Shown: positions 43,401 through 52,534, numbered from the stretch's first letter. The stretch: DNA of 64,000 bases from Amycolatopsis azurea DSM 43854 (GCF_001995215.1 NZ_MUXN01000002.1:1-64000); one strand, 5' to 3'. Notes: a model not told the origin generated them from the letters alone. Program-made: numbers and translations.

Positions 43401-46195
43401 ACCTGACCGGAGAACTGGCCGACGTCGCCTTCACCACCCAGGCCGGGCGCAGCGCTCTCCCGCTCCGCAAGGCCGTGCTGGTGCGCGATCACGCGGACGC
43501 CGTCACGGCCCTGCGCGCGGTCACCGGCGGTTCGGCCGTCACCGACAAGCGGCGCTTCGGCCTCTTGCTGCCCGGTACTCGTGGCGCCTGGCGGGGCACG
43601 ACCGACGAGCTGTACCGCACCGAACTCGCGTTCCGCGCCGCGATCGACGAATGCGCGGCCCTGCTGGACGGTCGCGCCGACCTGCTCGGCGCGCTCTACG
43701 GCACGGCCGAAGCCGACGAACGGGCCGTGGTCTTCGCCGTCGAGTACGCCTTCACCCGGCTGCTGACCGCGTGGGGCCTCGAACCGGCCGTGGTGCTCGG
43801 ACGCGGGACCGGCGAATGCGTCGCCGCCGTCGCGGGCGGGCTGTTCGGTCTCGCCGAAGGCCTCGAACTCGCGCTCGGCGGACCCGTTCCGCAGGCGGGA
43901 ACCCCGACGGTGCCGGTGATCTCGCCGCGCACCGGCACGGTACTCACCGCCGCCGAAGCCGCCGACCCGGCGCACTGGCGGATCGCGGACGACCGTTTCG
44001 AAGACGGCCTGCTGGCGCTCGCCAAATACGCCGGAGTGCTGGTCGAAGCCGGACTCGGTGACGACGGCGCCGAAGCGGCGGGCCGCTACCTGCCGCAGAC
44101 GCCGGTGGTCTCCCTGTTGCCGCAGCCGGTGGCCGGTACCGGACGACAGGCCTGGCTGACCGCGCTCGGCGCGCTCTGGGAGCACGGCGTCCAGATCGGC
44201 TGGGCCGACGGCGCCGGACCGGACCGCCGGTTCGTCTCCCTGCCCGGCTACCGCTTCCAGCGCACCCGCTACTGGCCGGAGGTCGCTTCTCGCGGTGGCG
44301 GCTGGTCCCTGTCGCAGATGTCCGCCGGTGAACCGCAGCCGGAAACGCCGGTCCGCGACGGTCTGGCCGCGCACACGCCGACCTGGCGCCGGGACAGCAC
44401 CCGCCGGGTGCCCGCGACTCCGGGAGACCTCGTCCTGTTCGCCGAGCCTGGCGCGTTCGCCGACGGTTTCGCGGCCGCCGCGGAGGCCGCCGGACACCGC
44501 GTCACCGTCGCGTCCGACATGGACCGCCAGGTGTTCGCCGGAGACGGCCCGTTGCGGATCGTGCATGCCCTCGGGCTCACCGCCAGCGGCCTCGAATCCG
44601 GCTTCTACAGCCTCCTGGAACTCGGCAAGGCGATCGGCGCCGAATGCGCCGGGCGCCGCGTCGACCTGCTCGCCTTGGGACGCAACGGCTTCGACGTCCT
44701 CGGCGGGGACGCCACCGACGCCTTCGCCCCGACCATCGCCGCCACGGCCGACGCGATCGCCGCCGAGTACCCGCTCGTCCGCGCGCAGTACGCGGACTTC
44801 GACCGCACCGGCGACAAGGTCGCCCAGGCGACGCACGAACTCGACCTGCTCGCCGCGTCCACAGTGGACACCGTCGACGGGGTCGCCGTCGCCGCTTGGC
44901 GCGGCGGACGGCGCTGGCTGCGCGGCTTCGACGTCGTCGAGCTGCCCGAGACCGACGACGCGCTGGCCTGGAAGCCCGGCGGGACCTACCTGATCACCGG
45001 CGGGCTCGGCGTCCTCGGCCTGGCGCTGGCCAAACGCCTCGCGCCGCTGGGCGTGAACCTCGCGCTGGCCGGCCGTTCCGAGCTGCCGCCGGAAGAGACC
45101 TGGGACGACTGGATCCGCGACCACGGCGTCGACGACCGCACGAGCGAAGTCCTGCTGGCGGTCCGGGACCTGCGCGCCCTCGGCGCCGAGGTCCTGACGC
45201 TGCGCGCCGACGTCAGTGCCCCCGGCGAGGCCGCCGCGCTGCTGGCCGAGGTCCGCGGCTACTTCGGCTACCTCGACGGCGTCGTGCACGCCGCCGGGAT
45301 CGCCGGTGGCGGTCTGTTGCAGAACAAGACCCGCGAGCAGGCGGCCGCGGTGCTGGCGCCGAAGGTCGACGGCACGCTGGCCCTGACCGAAGCGCTGCGT
45401 GTCGAACCGGTCGACCTGCTGGTCCTGTACTCCTCGACGGTGACGCTCACCGTCGGCGTCGGCGAGATCGACTACTCGGCGGCCAACGCCTTCCTCGACG
45501 GGGTCGCCTCGGCCTCGGCGGGGGGACGTGGTCCCGCGAAGCAGGTCGTGTCGGTCGCGTGGGGTCCCTGGCAACTGGACGCCTGGACGGCGTCCGGGCT
45601 CTCGGGATCCGCCGAAGCGCAGGAAGGTTCCCGCAAGTTCCGCGAGGAGTTCGGCATCGGCGCCGAGGAAGGCACCGAACTGCTGTCGCGGATCGTCGCC
45701 TCCGGCGAGCCGCTGGTGACCGTGCTCCCGCTGCCGCTGTCCGACGTGCTGGCCGCGCTGGCCCGGATGGGGTCGGTCGACGCGCTGGTCGGCGCCGACG
45801 CCGCCATCCCCACCGGTGAGCGGTACCCGCGGCCCGATCTGCGCACCGCGTACGTCGCCCCGCGCACTCCGGCGGAGGTGCGGGTCGCCGCCGCCTGGTG
45901 CGACTGCCTCGGCCTGGAAGAGGTCGGCGTGCACGACCCGTTCTTCGACCTCGGCGGCACGTCGCTGATCGGCCTGGTGCTGATCGGCCGCGTCGCCAAG
46001 GAGTTCGGCGTCGAACTGGCGCCGGCGAGCCTGTTCGAGAAACCGACCATCGCCGAATTCGTCACGCTCCTCGGCGAACAGTCCCCGGCGGCCGCCGAGC
46101 CTGCCGGGGTCGCCGAAGACGTATCCGCCCGCGGCGAACGCCGCCGCGCCCGCACCGCGAAGCTCCGCAAGCGCCCGAGCCGGACCGGAAGGTGA
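37460..46195 (+). CDS. Type I polyketide synthase, modules 8-9; module 9 has a dead AT
   Basis: 2911 aa. Docking helix, then module 8: KS Cys206, AT Ser642 with HAFH, KR near 1155 (no LDD motif; LEL instead), ACP Ser1460. Module 9 is of another lineage. Its KS (about 1521-1940; Cys1694, EAHGSGT, GHT) begins with a VPPDRW-type segment and has DPTFRLLME where the others have [10 protein letters not shown] short AT-like region has GRGTG at 2114-2118 in place of GHSxG, so Ser and His are gone. The KR (near 2510; Ser/Tyr/Asn present) has a long insertion after its first strand. The carrier domain reads DLGGTSL (Ser2835) rather than LGFDSL. The protein ends in a basic tail with no docking domain or thioesterase. 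AGGAG precedes ATG 37460. The stop is 8 bp before the KS-AT gene. Confidence 0.92.
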   Translation: MPSEEQYVDYLKRMAADLRESRRELADAREKETEPIAIVAMSCRFPGGVRTPEQLWELIDGGGDAISPFPADRGWDTDAIHDLDPSVPGTSYVREGGFLHDAAEFDNELFGISPREAEATDPQQRLLLETAWEAVERAGIDPLSLKGSATGVFAGVGFTDYASRLTALPEEHEGYLGIGTSGSVVSGRVSYALGLEGPSVSIDTACSSSLVAVHLAARALRSGECTLALAGGVTVMATPGAFVEFSRQRGLAPDGRCKPFAAAADGTNWAEGAGMLVLERLSDARRNGHPVLALVRGSAVNSDGASSGLTAPNGPSQQRVIRAALANAGVEASTVDVVEAHGTGTALGDPIEAQALLATYGRDRETPLWLGSVKSNIGHTQAAAGLAGIVKLVEAMRHATLPATLHVDAPSPHVDWSAGSVELLDKARPWAATDRPRRAGVSSFGISGTNAHVILEQPTEEGAEDREIVAPPVVPYVLSGASPAAVRAQAAALLSTVDESSAEPVDVALSLATTRAGMEHRAVVTGADRAELAAGLRALAGGEAGTVTGSDTAGRLAVLFTGQGSQRLGMGRRLHECFPVFAEAFDAACAHLPGVRDVVFGADAARLDRTEFAQPALFAFEVALFRLVTSWGVSPDFLAGHSVGEIAAAHVAGVLSHEDAAKLVLARGRLMQALPEGGAMIALEATEDEVRPYLSADVALAAVNGPRAVVLSGAEAATTAVTERFPGRRSTRLSVSHAFHSALMEPMLAEFAAVARTLTYREPTIPVVSTLTGELADRLTDPEYWAEHVRGTVRFADAVETLHGQGVTTFLELGPDAALTPMGRSVRPDGVVFAATQRKDRDQAATLVTALGLIHAHGARVDWSAYLGGSGARVVTLPTYPFQRKRFWLEDPGADVAAAEDGRFWSVVEAGDVGEFAAELKLSDVEAPLGTVLPALSRYRRARSLAAEATSLAYHVRWQPFTPATTTATGRWLLVTSAREHPWIETASQALSGAEVRRLVVEQPDRVDLPDESFDGILSLLALDETETDGLSFGAEATMSLVRELATRDPQGPLWTLTRGAVSTGAHDAPDSPAQAQLWGFGRAAALENPQAWGGLVDVPAEPGERTLALLRGVLTGPRGEDQVAVRATGAFGRRLAHAEPVEAKRSWQPRGTVLVTGGTGGLGGIVARWLVDHGAEHVVLVSRQGQDAPGAAELAGDRVTIAACDVADKDALAAVIEPIRDDLRAVFHLAGVLELGLIETMDRTRYADVLRPKVAGTRNLEELTEGLDLDAFVLFSSIAASIGNAVQSAYGASNAYLEAVAQRRRANGLPATSIAWGRWGRVGMGVGADLDELLSGLGVPAMAPETGLVALGQALDRDETALTVAELTWEKFAPPFAALRPSPLLADLPEVVAIAEAEAAQAAEGAEAADAWRTRLAGLPEAERERVVTELVLTHTAAVLGHTDGVPAGQQFTKLGIDSLTAIELRGRINTETGLALPPTMVFDHATPAALAAHLLAALTPAAEETRTVVAGPAAAGQDVAVVGLSCRFAGGSDTPEKFWQNLVQGKDLVREVPPDRWTAADYYDPDRTAPGKAYTQQGAFVDDIAGWDAAFFGLSPQEARRLDPTFRLLMELVWEGIEDAGLTADELRGSRTGVFAGLIDTMQYSMRQLEADGMDAADDPYFGLGSSLSAAAGRIAHLLDLRGPCLTVDTACSSALSAAHLAVQSLRRGECDIAIVGAASAMINPDVFIQSCKMSMLAADGRTKTFDESADGYVIGEGGGVVVLRRAGEVGAGRRTRAVIRGTATNQDGRSNGLTAPNRAAQNAVIRAALADAGVGPDEIGYVEAHGSGTQLGDAIEFTALGEIFGERNAPEPLYVGAVKTNVGHTLAAAGMAGLIKTVLSLENGTLPGNLHMSTPNSVVTVDGTVRPVPEARPFPANAAGVLRAGVSSFGWSGSNVHFVLDQAAPAPPATPGVEWQLLTISGQSEAGLRANAEALAENLTGELADVAFTTQAGRSALPLRKAVLVRDHADAVTALRAVTGGSAVTDKRRFGLLLPGTRGAWRGTTDELYRTELAFRAAIDECAALLDGRADLLGALYGTAEADERAVVFAVEYAFTRLLTAWGLEPAVVLGRGTGECVAAVAGGLFGLAEGLELALGGPVPQAGTPTVPVISPRTGTVLTAAEAADPAHWRIADDRFEDGLLALAKYAGVLVEAGLGDDGAEAAGRYLPQTPVVSLLPQPVAGTGRQAWLTALGALWEHGVQIGWADGAGPDRRFVSLPGYRFQRTRYWPEVASRGGGWSLSQMSAGEPQPETPVRDGLAAHTPTWRRDSTRRVPATPGDLVLFAEPGAFADGFAAAAEAAGHRVTVASDMDRQVFAGDGPLRIVHALGLTASGLESGFYSLLELGKAIGAECAGRRVDLLALGRNGFDVLGGDATDAFAPTIAATADAIAAEYPLVRAQYADFDRTGDKVAQATHELDLLAASTVDTVDGVAVAAWRGGRRWLRGFDVVELPETDDALAWKPGGTYLITGGLGVLGLALAKRLAPLGVNLALAGRSELPPEETWDDWIRDHGVDDRTSEVLLAVRDLRALGAEVLTLRADVSAPGEAAALLAEVRGYFGYLDGVVHAAGIAGGGLLQNKTREQAAAVLAPKVDGTLALTEALRVEPVDLLVLYSSTVTLTVGVGEIDYSAANAFLDGVASASAGGRGPAKQVVSVAWGPWQLDAWTASGLSGSAEAQEGSRKFREEFGIGAEEGTELLSRIVASGEPLVTVLPLPLSDVLAALARMGSVDALVGADAAIPTGERYPRPDLRTAYVAPRTPAEVRVAAAWCDCLGLEEVGVHDPFFDLGGTSLIGLVLIGRVAKEFGVELAPASLFEKPTIAEFVTLLGEQSPAAAEPAGVAEDVSARGERRRARTAKLRKRPSRTGR
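43550..44280 (+). other. Catalytically dead, shortened AT domain of module 9
   Basis: The flanks are recognisable as AT: FGLLLPG, then [20 protein letters not shown] before the active-site position, and YRFQRTRYW after it. The nucleophile elbow reads GRGTG, with Arg for His and Gly for the essential Ser. The whole domain is also shorter than normal and lacks a recognisable HAFH or YASH segment. The module 9 carrier domain must therefore be loaded by another protein. Confidence 0.85.
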
Positions 46196-46203
46196 ACCAC
46201 CCC

Positions 46204-49140
46204 ATGACCACGCGAGAACGGGACACCGGCGACGACATCGCGATCGTCGGCATGGCCGGGAACTTCCCCGGCGCGCCCGACATCGGCAAGTTCTGGGCCG
46301 ACCTGTGCGCCGGCCGCGACGGCATCACCCGGATGACCCGCGACGAACTGCTCGCCGCGGGCGTCCCCGCCGAAGTGGCCGACGACCCCGCGTTCGTCCC
46401 CGCCGCGGGCCTGATCCCCGGGATCGACCGCTTCGACGCCGACTTCTTCGGCTACAACCGGGCCGACGCCGAACTGCTCGACCCTCAGCACCGCCTGTTC
46501 CTCGAATGCGCGTGGCACGCGCTGGAGGACGCGGGCGTCGACCCGGACCGGGTCGAAGGCCTCGCCGGGGTGTTCGCCGGTGGTGCCCCGAGCACCTACC
46601 TGCTGTCGAACCTGCTCTCCAACGACGTCACCGCGCTGACCGTCGGACCGGACCAGCTGATCCTCCAGAACGAGAAGGACCTGATCGCGTCCCGGCTGTC
46701 CTACGCGCTCGACCTGACCGGCCCGTCCGTCAGCGTCCAGAGCTGTAGCTCGACCGCGCTCGCCGCCGTCGCGCAGGGCTGCTCCAGCCTGCTCACCGGT
46801 GAGTCCGACCTGGTGGTCTCCGGCTCGGTTTCCGTTGTCGTGCCTCAGGAACCGGGCTACCTCTACCGCGAGGGCAGCCGGTTCGCGCCCGACGGGATCA
46901 ACCGGATCCTCGACGCCGGAGCCAACGGCAAGGTGCCCGGCAACGGTCTCGGCGTAGTCGTCCTGCGGCGGCTGGAGGACGCGCTCGCCGACGGCGACCG
47001 GGTCTACGCGGTGATCCGAGGCTGGGCCATCCACCACGAGGGCAACCGGGCGAGGCAGGGATTCAACCTGCCGGGCGTGCCCGGTCAGGCCGCCGTCGTC
47101 GCCGAGGCGATGGCCGCCGCCGACGTCGAACCCGGCGAGATCGACCACATCGAAGTGTCCACTTTGGGCACTCCGTTCGGTGACGTCGCCGAGATCTCCG
47201 CGCTCCAGAAGATCTTCGACGTCGACGACGTCGAGCGGATCACGCTCGGCTCGATCGACGCGAACCTCGGGCACATCAACCAGGCGGGCGGTATCGCCCG
47301 GCTGATCAAGGCCGCGCTGGCGCTGCATCACGAGAAGCTGCCGCCCGCGGTCAACTTCGAGAAGCCGAATCCGCAGCTGGCCCACAGCGGCGACAAGCTC
47401 GTCGTGCAGACGGAACTGGGCGACTGGCCTCGCGGCGAGCGTCCTCGTCTGGCCGGGGTCAGCGCGTACGGTTTCGGCGGCACCGATGCGCATGTCGTCA
47501 TCGAGGAAGCGCCGGAGGATTGCCCGAAGCGCCCGGACGCCCGGCCGCATCAGCTGCTCGCGTGGTCCGCGCGGACCCCCGAGGCGGCCGACGCGATGAC
47601 CGGCAGGCTCGCCGCGCACCGTCCTGAGTGGACGGACCTGGCCGACGTCGCCTACACGCTGCACAACGGCCGGAAGGCGTTCGAGCACCGGCGGATGGCC
47701 GTGGTGTCCTCTGTGGACGACGCCGCCGACGCGTTCGTGTCCGAGACCCGTGTGGTCGCCGAGGCGGACACGAAGCCGAGGAAGGCGGGTTTCCTGCTGG
47801 CCGGGGTCGGCGAGCAGTACCGCGGCATGGCGGGCGGCCTGTACGACAGCGAGCCGGAGTTCAAGGCCGCCGTCGACGAATGCGCCGAGCTGTTCAAGGC
47901 TCACCTCGGCGCCGATCCGACGGCGAGCTTGCACGGAGACCGCGGTTCCGACGGCGGGGACCTGGCCCGGCTGCTAGGCCGCGCCACCGACGCCGAGGAC
48001 GCGGCGCCGTCGGTCACCCAGCCCGCCGTGTTCACCCTCGGCTACGCGCTCGGCCGTGTCCTGCGCGCCTGGGGCGTCCAGCCCTCGGTGCTCGCCGGAT
48101 ACAGCGTCGGTGAGTTCGCCGCCGCGACCCTCGCGGGCGCTCTCACGCTGGAGGAGGCCACCGCACTGGTGGCCTTCCGCGCGAAGCTGATCGAGAAGCT
48201 GCCCGAAGGCGCGATGGCCGCGATCCCGCTGGGCGCGGCCGAACTCACCGCGCTGGTGGGCGACGTGACCGCGTTCGGCGTCGACGTCGCCGCGATGAAC
48301 GGGCCGCGGATGATCGTGGTGTCCGGCGCGGGCGACGGTGTCGAAAAGCTGGCCGCCGCGCTCACCGAACACGGTGTTCCGGCGCGTCCGCTGCGCACCA
48401 CGCACGCTTTCCACTCACGCGCCCTGCGCCCGGCCGCCGCCGAACTGACCGCTTGGGCGCGGAAGAACCTCACGCCGCGCGAGCCGGAAGTGCCCTACCT
48501 GTCGAACGTCACCGGCGCGCCGATCACCGCGAAGCAGTTGAACGATCCCGGGTACTGGGCCGAGCACATGTGCCGTCCCGTGCGCTTCGCCGCGATGATC
48601 GAGCATCTTGCCAGTACTTCCCCGGATACCGTGTTGCTGGAACTGGGAGCCGGGCAGTCGCTCGGCTCGATGTTCCGCGGCCACCCCGATTTCCCCCAGA
48701 CTTCGTGGTCGCTGCTGGTACCCACCCTGCCCGGCGAGGCCGACCCCCGCCAGGACACGGCCGTGCTCACCGAAGCGCTCGGCCGCGCCTGGCTCTCCGG
48801 GGCGGACATCGACTGGCGGGCCTATCACGACGGCCGTGACCCGCGGAAGACCACGTTGCCCGGTTATCCGTTCCAGCGCGACCGCTACTGGATCGAGCCG
48901 ACCGAAGCCGCCGCCGACGTCGCCCTCGGCGCCCGGTCGGCCCGGCCGGTCTACCTGATCGAAGGCGAACTCGGTGTCACCGCCCGGGATCTGGCCGCCC
49001 GGCTGGGCGCCGAACTCGGCGCGACCGTCTTGTTCGCCGAAGAGCACCCCGGCGGCGCCGACGCGGTGCGGGCCGCCCACGGCCGGCTCGACGGCGTGCT
49101 GGACCTGACCACGAGCAACGCAGCCAAGGAGGAACGATGA
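46204..49140 (+). CDS. Free-standing KS-AT protein with a non-canonical ketosynthase
   Basis: 978 aa. KS (about residues 12-430) resembles the clade with DPQHRLFLECAW and STYLLSNLLSN motifs, common in mixed PKS/NRPS systems. The nucleophile remains (SCSST, Cys181) and so does the second His (His357 in NLGHIN). The HGTGT His is replaced by Ser319 (EVSTLGT), and the usual Lys of SVKTN is Asp. It is probably a non-elongating KS that transfers or holds the chain. The AT (about 530-850) has GYSVGE with Ser634, plus HAFH at 734-737, so it keeps its nucleophile. A stub of about 90 residues follows, with no ACP or TE. It sits directly after the AT-dead module 9 and overlaps the dehydrogenase gene by ATGA, so a role as trans AT for module 9 or the discrete ACP is likely but inferred. 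GGAAGGTGA precedes ATG 46204. Confidence 0.85.
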   Translation: MTTRERDTGDDIAIVGMAGNFPGAPDIGKFWADLCAGRDGITRMTRDELLAAGVPAEVADDPAFVPAAGLIPGIDRFDADFFGYNRADAELLDPQHRLFLECAWHALEDAGVDPDRVEGLAGVFAGGAPSTYLLSNLLSNDVTALTVGPDQLILQNEKDLIASRLSYALDLTGPSVSVQSCSSTALAAVAQGCSSLLTGESDLVVSGSVSVVVPQEPGYLYREGSRFAPDGINRILDAGANGKVPGNGLGVVVLRRLEDALADGDRVYAVIRGWAIHHEGNRARQGFNLPGVPGQAAVVAEAMAAADVEPGEIDHIEVSTLGTPFGDVAEISALQKIFDVDDVERITLGSIDANLGHINQAGGIARLIKAALALHHEKLPPAVNFEKPNPQLAHSGDKLVVQTELGDWPRGERPRLAGVSAYGFGGTDAHVVIEEAPEDCPKRPDARPHQLLAWSARTPEAADAMTGRLAAHRPEWTDLADVAYTLHNGRKAFEHRRMAVVSSVDDAADAFVSETRVVAEADTKPRKAGFLLAGVGEQYRGMAGGLYDSEPEFKAAVDECAELFKAHLGADPTASLHGDRGSDGGDLARLLGRATDAEDAAPSVTQPAVFTLGYALGRVLRAWGVQPSVLAGYSVGEFAAATLAGALTLEEATALVAFRAKLIEKLPEGAMAAIPLGAAELTALVGDVTAFGVDVAAMNGPRMIVVSGAGDGVEKLAAALTEHGVPARPLRTTHAFHSRALRPAAAELTAWARKNLTPREPEVPYLSNVTGAPITAKQLNDPGYWAEHMCRPVRFAAMIEHLASTSPDTVLLELGAGQSLGSMFRGHPDFPQTSWSLLVPTLPGEADPRQDTAVLTEALGRAWLSGADIDWRAYHDGRDPRKTTLPGYPFQRDRYWIEPTEAAADVALGARSARPVYLIEGELGVTARDLAARLGAELGATVLFAEEHPGGADAVRAAHGRLDGVLDLTTSNAAKEER

Positions 49141-49982
49141 CCCTCGTCGGAGTCGTCGGCGCCGGTGTGATGGGCACCGGGGTCGCGCAGAATCTCGCCA
49201 CCAGCGGGCACGAGGCCGTGCTCATCGACGTCGACCCCGGCAAGCTGGCCGACGCCCGCGACCGGATCGAACTCGAATGCCGGATGAGCCGCATGCTCGG
49301 CGGTCCGGAGATCGACGCGGAGGCCGTACTCGGCCGGATCACCTTCGGCACCGAACTCGACCTCCTCGCCGAGGCCGAGGTCGTGATCGAGAACATCACC
49401 GAGAACTGGGACCTGAAGTCCCGGCTCTACCCGAAACTCGACGAGGCCTGCAAGGCCGACACCGTGTTCGTCGTCAACACCTCCGCCATCCCGATCACCA
49501 AGGTCGCCGCGCTCACCCAGCGCCAGGACAAGGTGATGGGCGTCCACTTCATGAACCCCGTGCCGATGAAGCCGTCGTGCGAGTTCATCCCCGGCTACCA
49601 CACCAGCGAGTCCACCAAGGACATCGTGCGCGAACTGCTGCTGTCGATGGGGAAGAAGCCGATCCCGGTCAACGACGCCTCCGGGTTCGTCTCCAACCGC
49701 GTGCTCATGCTCACCGTCAACGAGGCCGCTTTCCTCGTCCACGAAGGGGTCGCGGACGCGGAGACGGTCGACGAGGTCTTCCGCGGCTGCTTCGGGCACC
49801 CGATGGGCCCGCTCGAGACCGCCGACCTGATCGGCGTCGACACGATCCTCTACAGCGTCGAGGTGCTCTACGACGAGTTCAACGACAGCAAGTACCGCCC
49901 TTGCCCGCTGCTCAAGCAGATGACCGCGGCCGGGCTGCACGGCCGCAAGAGCGGCAAGGGTTTCTACAACTACAGCGGCTGA
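49137..49982 (+). CDS. 3-hydroxyacyl-CoA dehydrogenase family protein, FkbK-like (hydroxymalonyl-ACP pathway)
   Basis: 281 aa, the usual length for the 3-hydroxybutyryl-CoA dehydrogenase family. The N-terminal Rossmann motif is GAGVMG (8-13). The catalytic His lies in HFMNPVP (His137), and GFVSNR and the C-terminal dimer domain follow. In the FK520/zwittermicin type of pathway this enzyme oxidises the glyceryl-ACP hydroxyl on the way to 2-hydroxymalonyl-ACP. Its start overlaps the end of the KS-AT gene (ATGA). The stop codon is the first base triplet of a 30-bp repeat array at 49980-50056. Family assignment is firm; the pathway role comes from the three neighbours. Confidence 0.88.
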   Translation: MTLVGVVGAGVMGTGVAQNLATSGHEAVLIDVDPGKLADARDRIELECRMSRMLGGPEIDAEAVLGRITFGTELDLLAEAEVVIENITENWDLKSRLYPKLDEACKADTVFVVNTSAIPITKVAALTQRQDKVMGVHFMNPVPMKPSCEFIPGYHTSESTKDIVRELLLSMGKKPIPVNDASGFVSNRVLMLTVNEAAFLVHEGVADAETVDEVFRGCFGHPMGPLETADLIGVDTILYSVEVLYDEFNDSKYRPCPLLKQMTAAGLHGRKSGKGFYNYSG

Positions 49983-50056
49983 AGGACGCTTTCGCCGCAT
50001 CTCACGCGGTGAAGGGCGCTTTCCTCGCATCGCATGCGGCGAAGGACGCTTTCACC
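49980..50056. repeat. 30-bp tandem repeat between dehydrogenase and ACP genes
   Basis: Two full units (49980-50009 and 50010-50039) and a third partial unit (50040-50056) share the core GAAGGRCGCTTTC and end in a GCATSNSAYGCGG-like stretch. The first unit includes the dehydrogenase stop codon. Similar short intergenic elements are, as far as I know, common in Amycolatopsis genomes. It occupies almost the whole 99-bp gap inside an otherwise tightly packed operon. Confidence 0.75.
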
Positions 50057-50081
50057 CCCCTTGACAAGAAAGGTATCCACC

Positions 50082-50333
50082 ATGTCGCAGGACGTCCGCG
50101 GCGAGATCCGCGCCTTCATCGGGGCGAAGTTCCCCAGCCTGTCGTTCACCGACGAACAGGACATCTTCGCACTGGGTTTCGTGAACTCCCTGTTCGCGAT
50201 GGAGCTGGTCATGTTCATCGAGAAGGCGTTCGCCACGCGGATCCCCAACGAAGAGCTGAAGCTGGACAACTTCCGCACCGTCACGCGGATGACCGAGCTG
50301 GTCGAGCGGCGCACCGCCGCGGCCGCGCACTGA
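50082..50333 (+). CDS. Discrete acyl carrier protein, FkbJ-like
   Basis: 83 aa, typical for a stand-alone ACP. The phosphopantetheine site is LGFVNSL with Ser36; Asn replaces the common Asp before the Ser. It should carry the glyceryl and then hydroxymalonyl unit while neighbouring enzymes oxidise it. I chose ATG 50082, preceded by AAGAAAGG at 50066-50073. An open frame reaches further upstream, but it runs into the repeat array and has no family similarity. Gene order dehydrogenase-ACP-acyl-CoA dehydrogenase-HAD matches the fkbK-J-I-H set. Confidence 0.9.
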   Translation: MSQDVRGEIRAFIGAKFPSLSFTDEQDIFALGFVNSLFAMELVMFIEKAFATRIPNEELKLDNFRTVTRMTELVERRTAAAAH

Positions 50334-50348
50334 AACGGGGAGAAAGAC

Positions 50349-51488
50349 GTGAGGGCGAGGACACGGCCCGAAACGCCTGAGGTCGAGGTGGTCGGGCGTT
50401 TCGTCGACGAGGAGGTCGGCCCGCACGCGGACGCGTGGGACCGGGCCGAGCACATCCCCGGTGACGTGCTGCGGCGAGTGGGGGAGCTGGGACTGTGGGC
50501 CCCGTTCCTCCCCGCCGAAGCGGGCGGCGCCGGGCTGGACATGGTCACCCTCGGGCGGTTGCACGAGGAGGTCGGCCGCGGGTGTTCGTCGCTGCGGAGC
50601 CTGCTCACCGTGCACACCATGGTGACCGCGACGGTGCAGCGCTGGGGCGACGACGAGCAGCGCGACCGCTGGCTGCCCGCTCTGTCCGAAGGCACGACGC
50701 TGGGCTCTTTCTGTTTGACCGAACCGGACCACAGCGGCAGTGACTCGACAGCCGCGGGGACCGTGGCCGTCGCCGAGAACGGCGTCTGGACACTGCGGGG
50801 GCGCAAGACCTGGATCACCGGCGGACAGGTCGCCGGGCTGCTGCTGGTGTTCGCCGGCACGGCGACCGGGATGAGCGCGTTCCTGGTGCCCTCGGACCAC
50901 CCGGGAGTCCGGGTGACCCCGGTCCGGCACATGCTCGGCACCACCGCGAGCATGCTGGCGACCATCGAGTTCGACGACGTCCGGCTCGAGCCGGACGCAT
51001 TGGTCGGGCCGCCGGGCTGGGCCGCGGGCACGGTGATGACCGGCGCGCTCGACCTCGGGCGCTACAGCGTGGCGTGCGGTTCGGTCGGGATCGTGCGGGC
51101 GGCGTTGGCCGCGTCGGCCGCCTACACCTCGACGCGTTCGGCGGGCGGCGGGCTGCTGCGGGATCTGCCGCAGATCCGCGCCAAGATCAGCGAAATGGTC
51201 ACCGCGCGCGAGGCCGCGCGCCTGCTGTGCGAGAAGGCGGGACGGCTCAAGGACGCGGGCGATCCGGCGACCATCATGGCGACCTGGGTGGCCAAGTACT
51301 TCGCGTCCACGGCCGCGGCCAAGGCGGCTTCGGACGCGGTCCAGATCCACGGCGCGAACGGCTGCGGCCCGGACTATCCGGTGGCACGGCTGTACCGCGA
51401 CGCGAAAGTCATGGAGATCATCGAGGGCAGCACCCAGATCCAGGAGCTGACCATCGCCGACGAGGCGTACCGGGAGGTGTCGGGATGA
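50349..51488 (+). CDS. Acyl-CoA dehydrogenase family protein, FkbI-like
   Basis: 379 aa, full length for the flavin-dependent acyl-CoA dehydrogenase family. It has the FAD-binding FCLTEPDHSGSDS region (about 122-135), the middle beta domain (WITGGQVAG) and the C-terminal helical domain with EIIEGSTQIQ (Glu359 region), the usual catalytic and FAD contact segment. In extender-unit pathways this enzyme acts on the ACP-bound three-carbon unit during conversion of glyceryl-ACP to hydroxymalonyl-ACP. The start is GTG 50349 with GGGGAGAAAG just upstream. The stop overlaps the next start (ATGA at 51485-51488). Confidence 0.9.
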   Translation: MRARTRPETPEVEVVGRFVDEEVGPHADAWDRAEHIPGDVLRRVGELGLWAPFLPAEAGGAGLDMVTLGRLHEEVGRGCSSLRSLLTVHTMVTATVQRWGDDEQRDRWLPALSEGTTLGSFCLTEPDHSGSDSTAAGTVAVAENGVWTLRGRKTWITGGQVAGLLLVFAGTATGMSAFLVPSDHPGVRVTPVRHMLGTTASMLATIEFDDVRLEPDALVGPPGWAAGTVMTGALDLGRYSVACGSVGIVRAALAASAAYTSTRSAGGGLLRDLPQIRAKISEMVTAREAARLLCEKAGRLKDAGDPATIMATWVAKYFASTAAAKAASDAVQIHGANGCGPDYPVARLYRDAKVMEIIEGSTQIQELTIADEAYREVSG

Positions 51489-52534
51489 CCGAGGTTCTGG
51501 AGAAACCCAAACGGGGCCGCATCAAATGCGTGGTGTGGGACCTGGACAACACGGTGTGGGACGGGACCCTGCTCGAAGACGGTGAGGTCACCGTGCGGCC
51601 GGAGGTCGTGGCGGAGATCAAGCGGCTCGACGAGCTGGGCGTCCTGCATTCGGTGGCCAGCCGCAACGACCACGAAGCGGCGATGGCACGGCTGAAGACG
51701 GCCGGGCTCGACGAGTACTTCCTGTACCCGCAGATCAGCTGGAACCCCAAATCCGGTTCGGTGGAACGGATCGCGAAGGCGCTCAACATCGGGCTCGACG
51801 CGATCGCGTTCGTCGACGACCAGCCCTTCGAACTGGAGGAGGTCGCGCACGCGCTGCCGACGGTCAAGACGGTCGACGTGGCCAAGCTGGGGGAGACCCT
51901 GGCGTCGGAGGAGTTCCGGCCCAAGTTCGTCACCGACGAGTCGCGGGTGCGCCGCGAGCTCTACCGCGCGGCCGCCGTGCGGGAGCAGGTCGAACAGGAC
52001 CACGAGGGCACCAGCGAGGAATTCCTGTCCACTTTGGATATGAAGTTCACGATCGCCCGCGCGCAGCGGGAGGACCTCCAGCGGGCCGAGGAACTGACCG
52101 TCCGCACCAACCAGCTCAACTCCACCGGCCGTACCTACTCCTACGACGAACTGGACGAGCTGCGGACCTCGCCCGACCACGTGCTGCTCGTCGCGTCCCT
52201 TTCGGACAAGTACGGCGGTTACGGCAAGATCGGGCTCGCCCTGGCCGAACGCGGCGAGGAGGCCTGGCATCTGCGGATGATGCTGATGTCGTGCCGCGTG
52301 ATGTCGCGCGGTGTCGGCACGGTCCTGCTCAACCACATCATGGGGCTGGCCAAGGAAGACGGCGCGAAGCTGCGCGCGGACTTCGTCGAGACCGGGCGCA
52401 ACCGGGTCATGTACGTGACCTACGCGTTCGCGGGGTTCTCCGAGATCTCGCGTGACGGTGCGCGGCTCGTCCTGGAGTCCGACCTGAGCACGATCCAGCC
52501 CCCGCCGCCTTATCTGACGATGGAGCTGCGATGA
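51485..52534 (+). CDS. FkbH-like HAD-superfamily protein, glyceryl-ACP synthase
   Basis: 349 aa. The N-terminal HAD motif is DLDNT (Asp19, Asp21), followed by SRND and VDDQPFE. The C-terminal half has RTNQLNSTGRTY, typical of FkbH/OzmB-type proteins. The family takes 1,3-bisphosphoglycerate, removes phosphate and loads the glyceryl group on an ACP. It is the committing step for glycerate-derived extender units and also for tetronate units. The neighbouring acyl-CoA and hydroxyacyl dehydrogenases point to hydroxymalonyl-ACP rather than tetronate chemistry. No FabH-like tetronate KS and no O-methyltransferase are present. Translationally coupled on both sides by ATGA. Confidence 0.92.
   Translation: MTEVLEKPKRGRIKCVVWDLDNTVWDGTLLEDGEVTVRPEVVAEIKRLDELGVLHSVASRNDHEAAMARLKTAGLDEYFLYPQISWNPKSGSVERIAKALNIGLDAIAFVDDQPFELEEVAHALPTVKTVDVAKLGETLASEEFRPKFVTDESRVRRELYRAAAVREQVEQDHEGTSEEFLSTLDMKFTIARAQREDLQRAEELTVRTNQLNSTGRTYSYDELDELRTSPDHVLLVASLSDKYGGYGKIGLALAERGEEAWHLRMMLMSCRVMSRGVGTVLLNHIMGLAKEDGAKLRADFVETGRNRVMYVTYAFAGFSEISRDGARLVLESDLSTIQPPPPYLTMELR

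Noticed and set aside
45898..46203. Upstream extension of the KS-AT frame into the end of the fourth PKS gene
   Set aside because: The sense frame there is the module 9 carrier domain; ATG 46204 has a ribosome site and starts a normal KS.
49980..50056. CRISPR-like array
   Set aside because: Repeats are adjacent without unique spacers, only about 2.5 units exist, and there are no cas genes.
50034..50081. Upstream extension of the discrete ACP gene
   Set aside because: The added 16 residues come from the repeat array and have no ACP similarity; the ribosome site fits ATG 50082.
51485..52534. HAD protein as part of a tetronate pathway
   Set aside because: No FabH-like tetronate KS or acyltransferase genes are present, and the acyl-CoA and hydroxyacyl dehydrogenases point to hydroxymalonyl-ACP.
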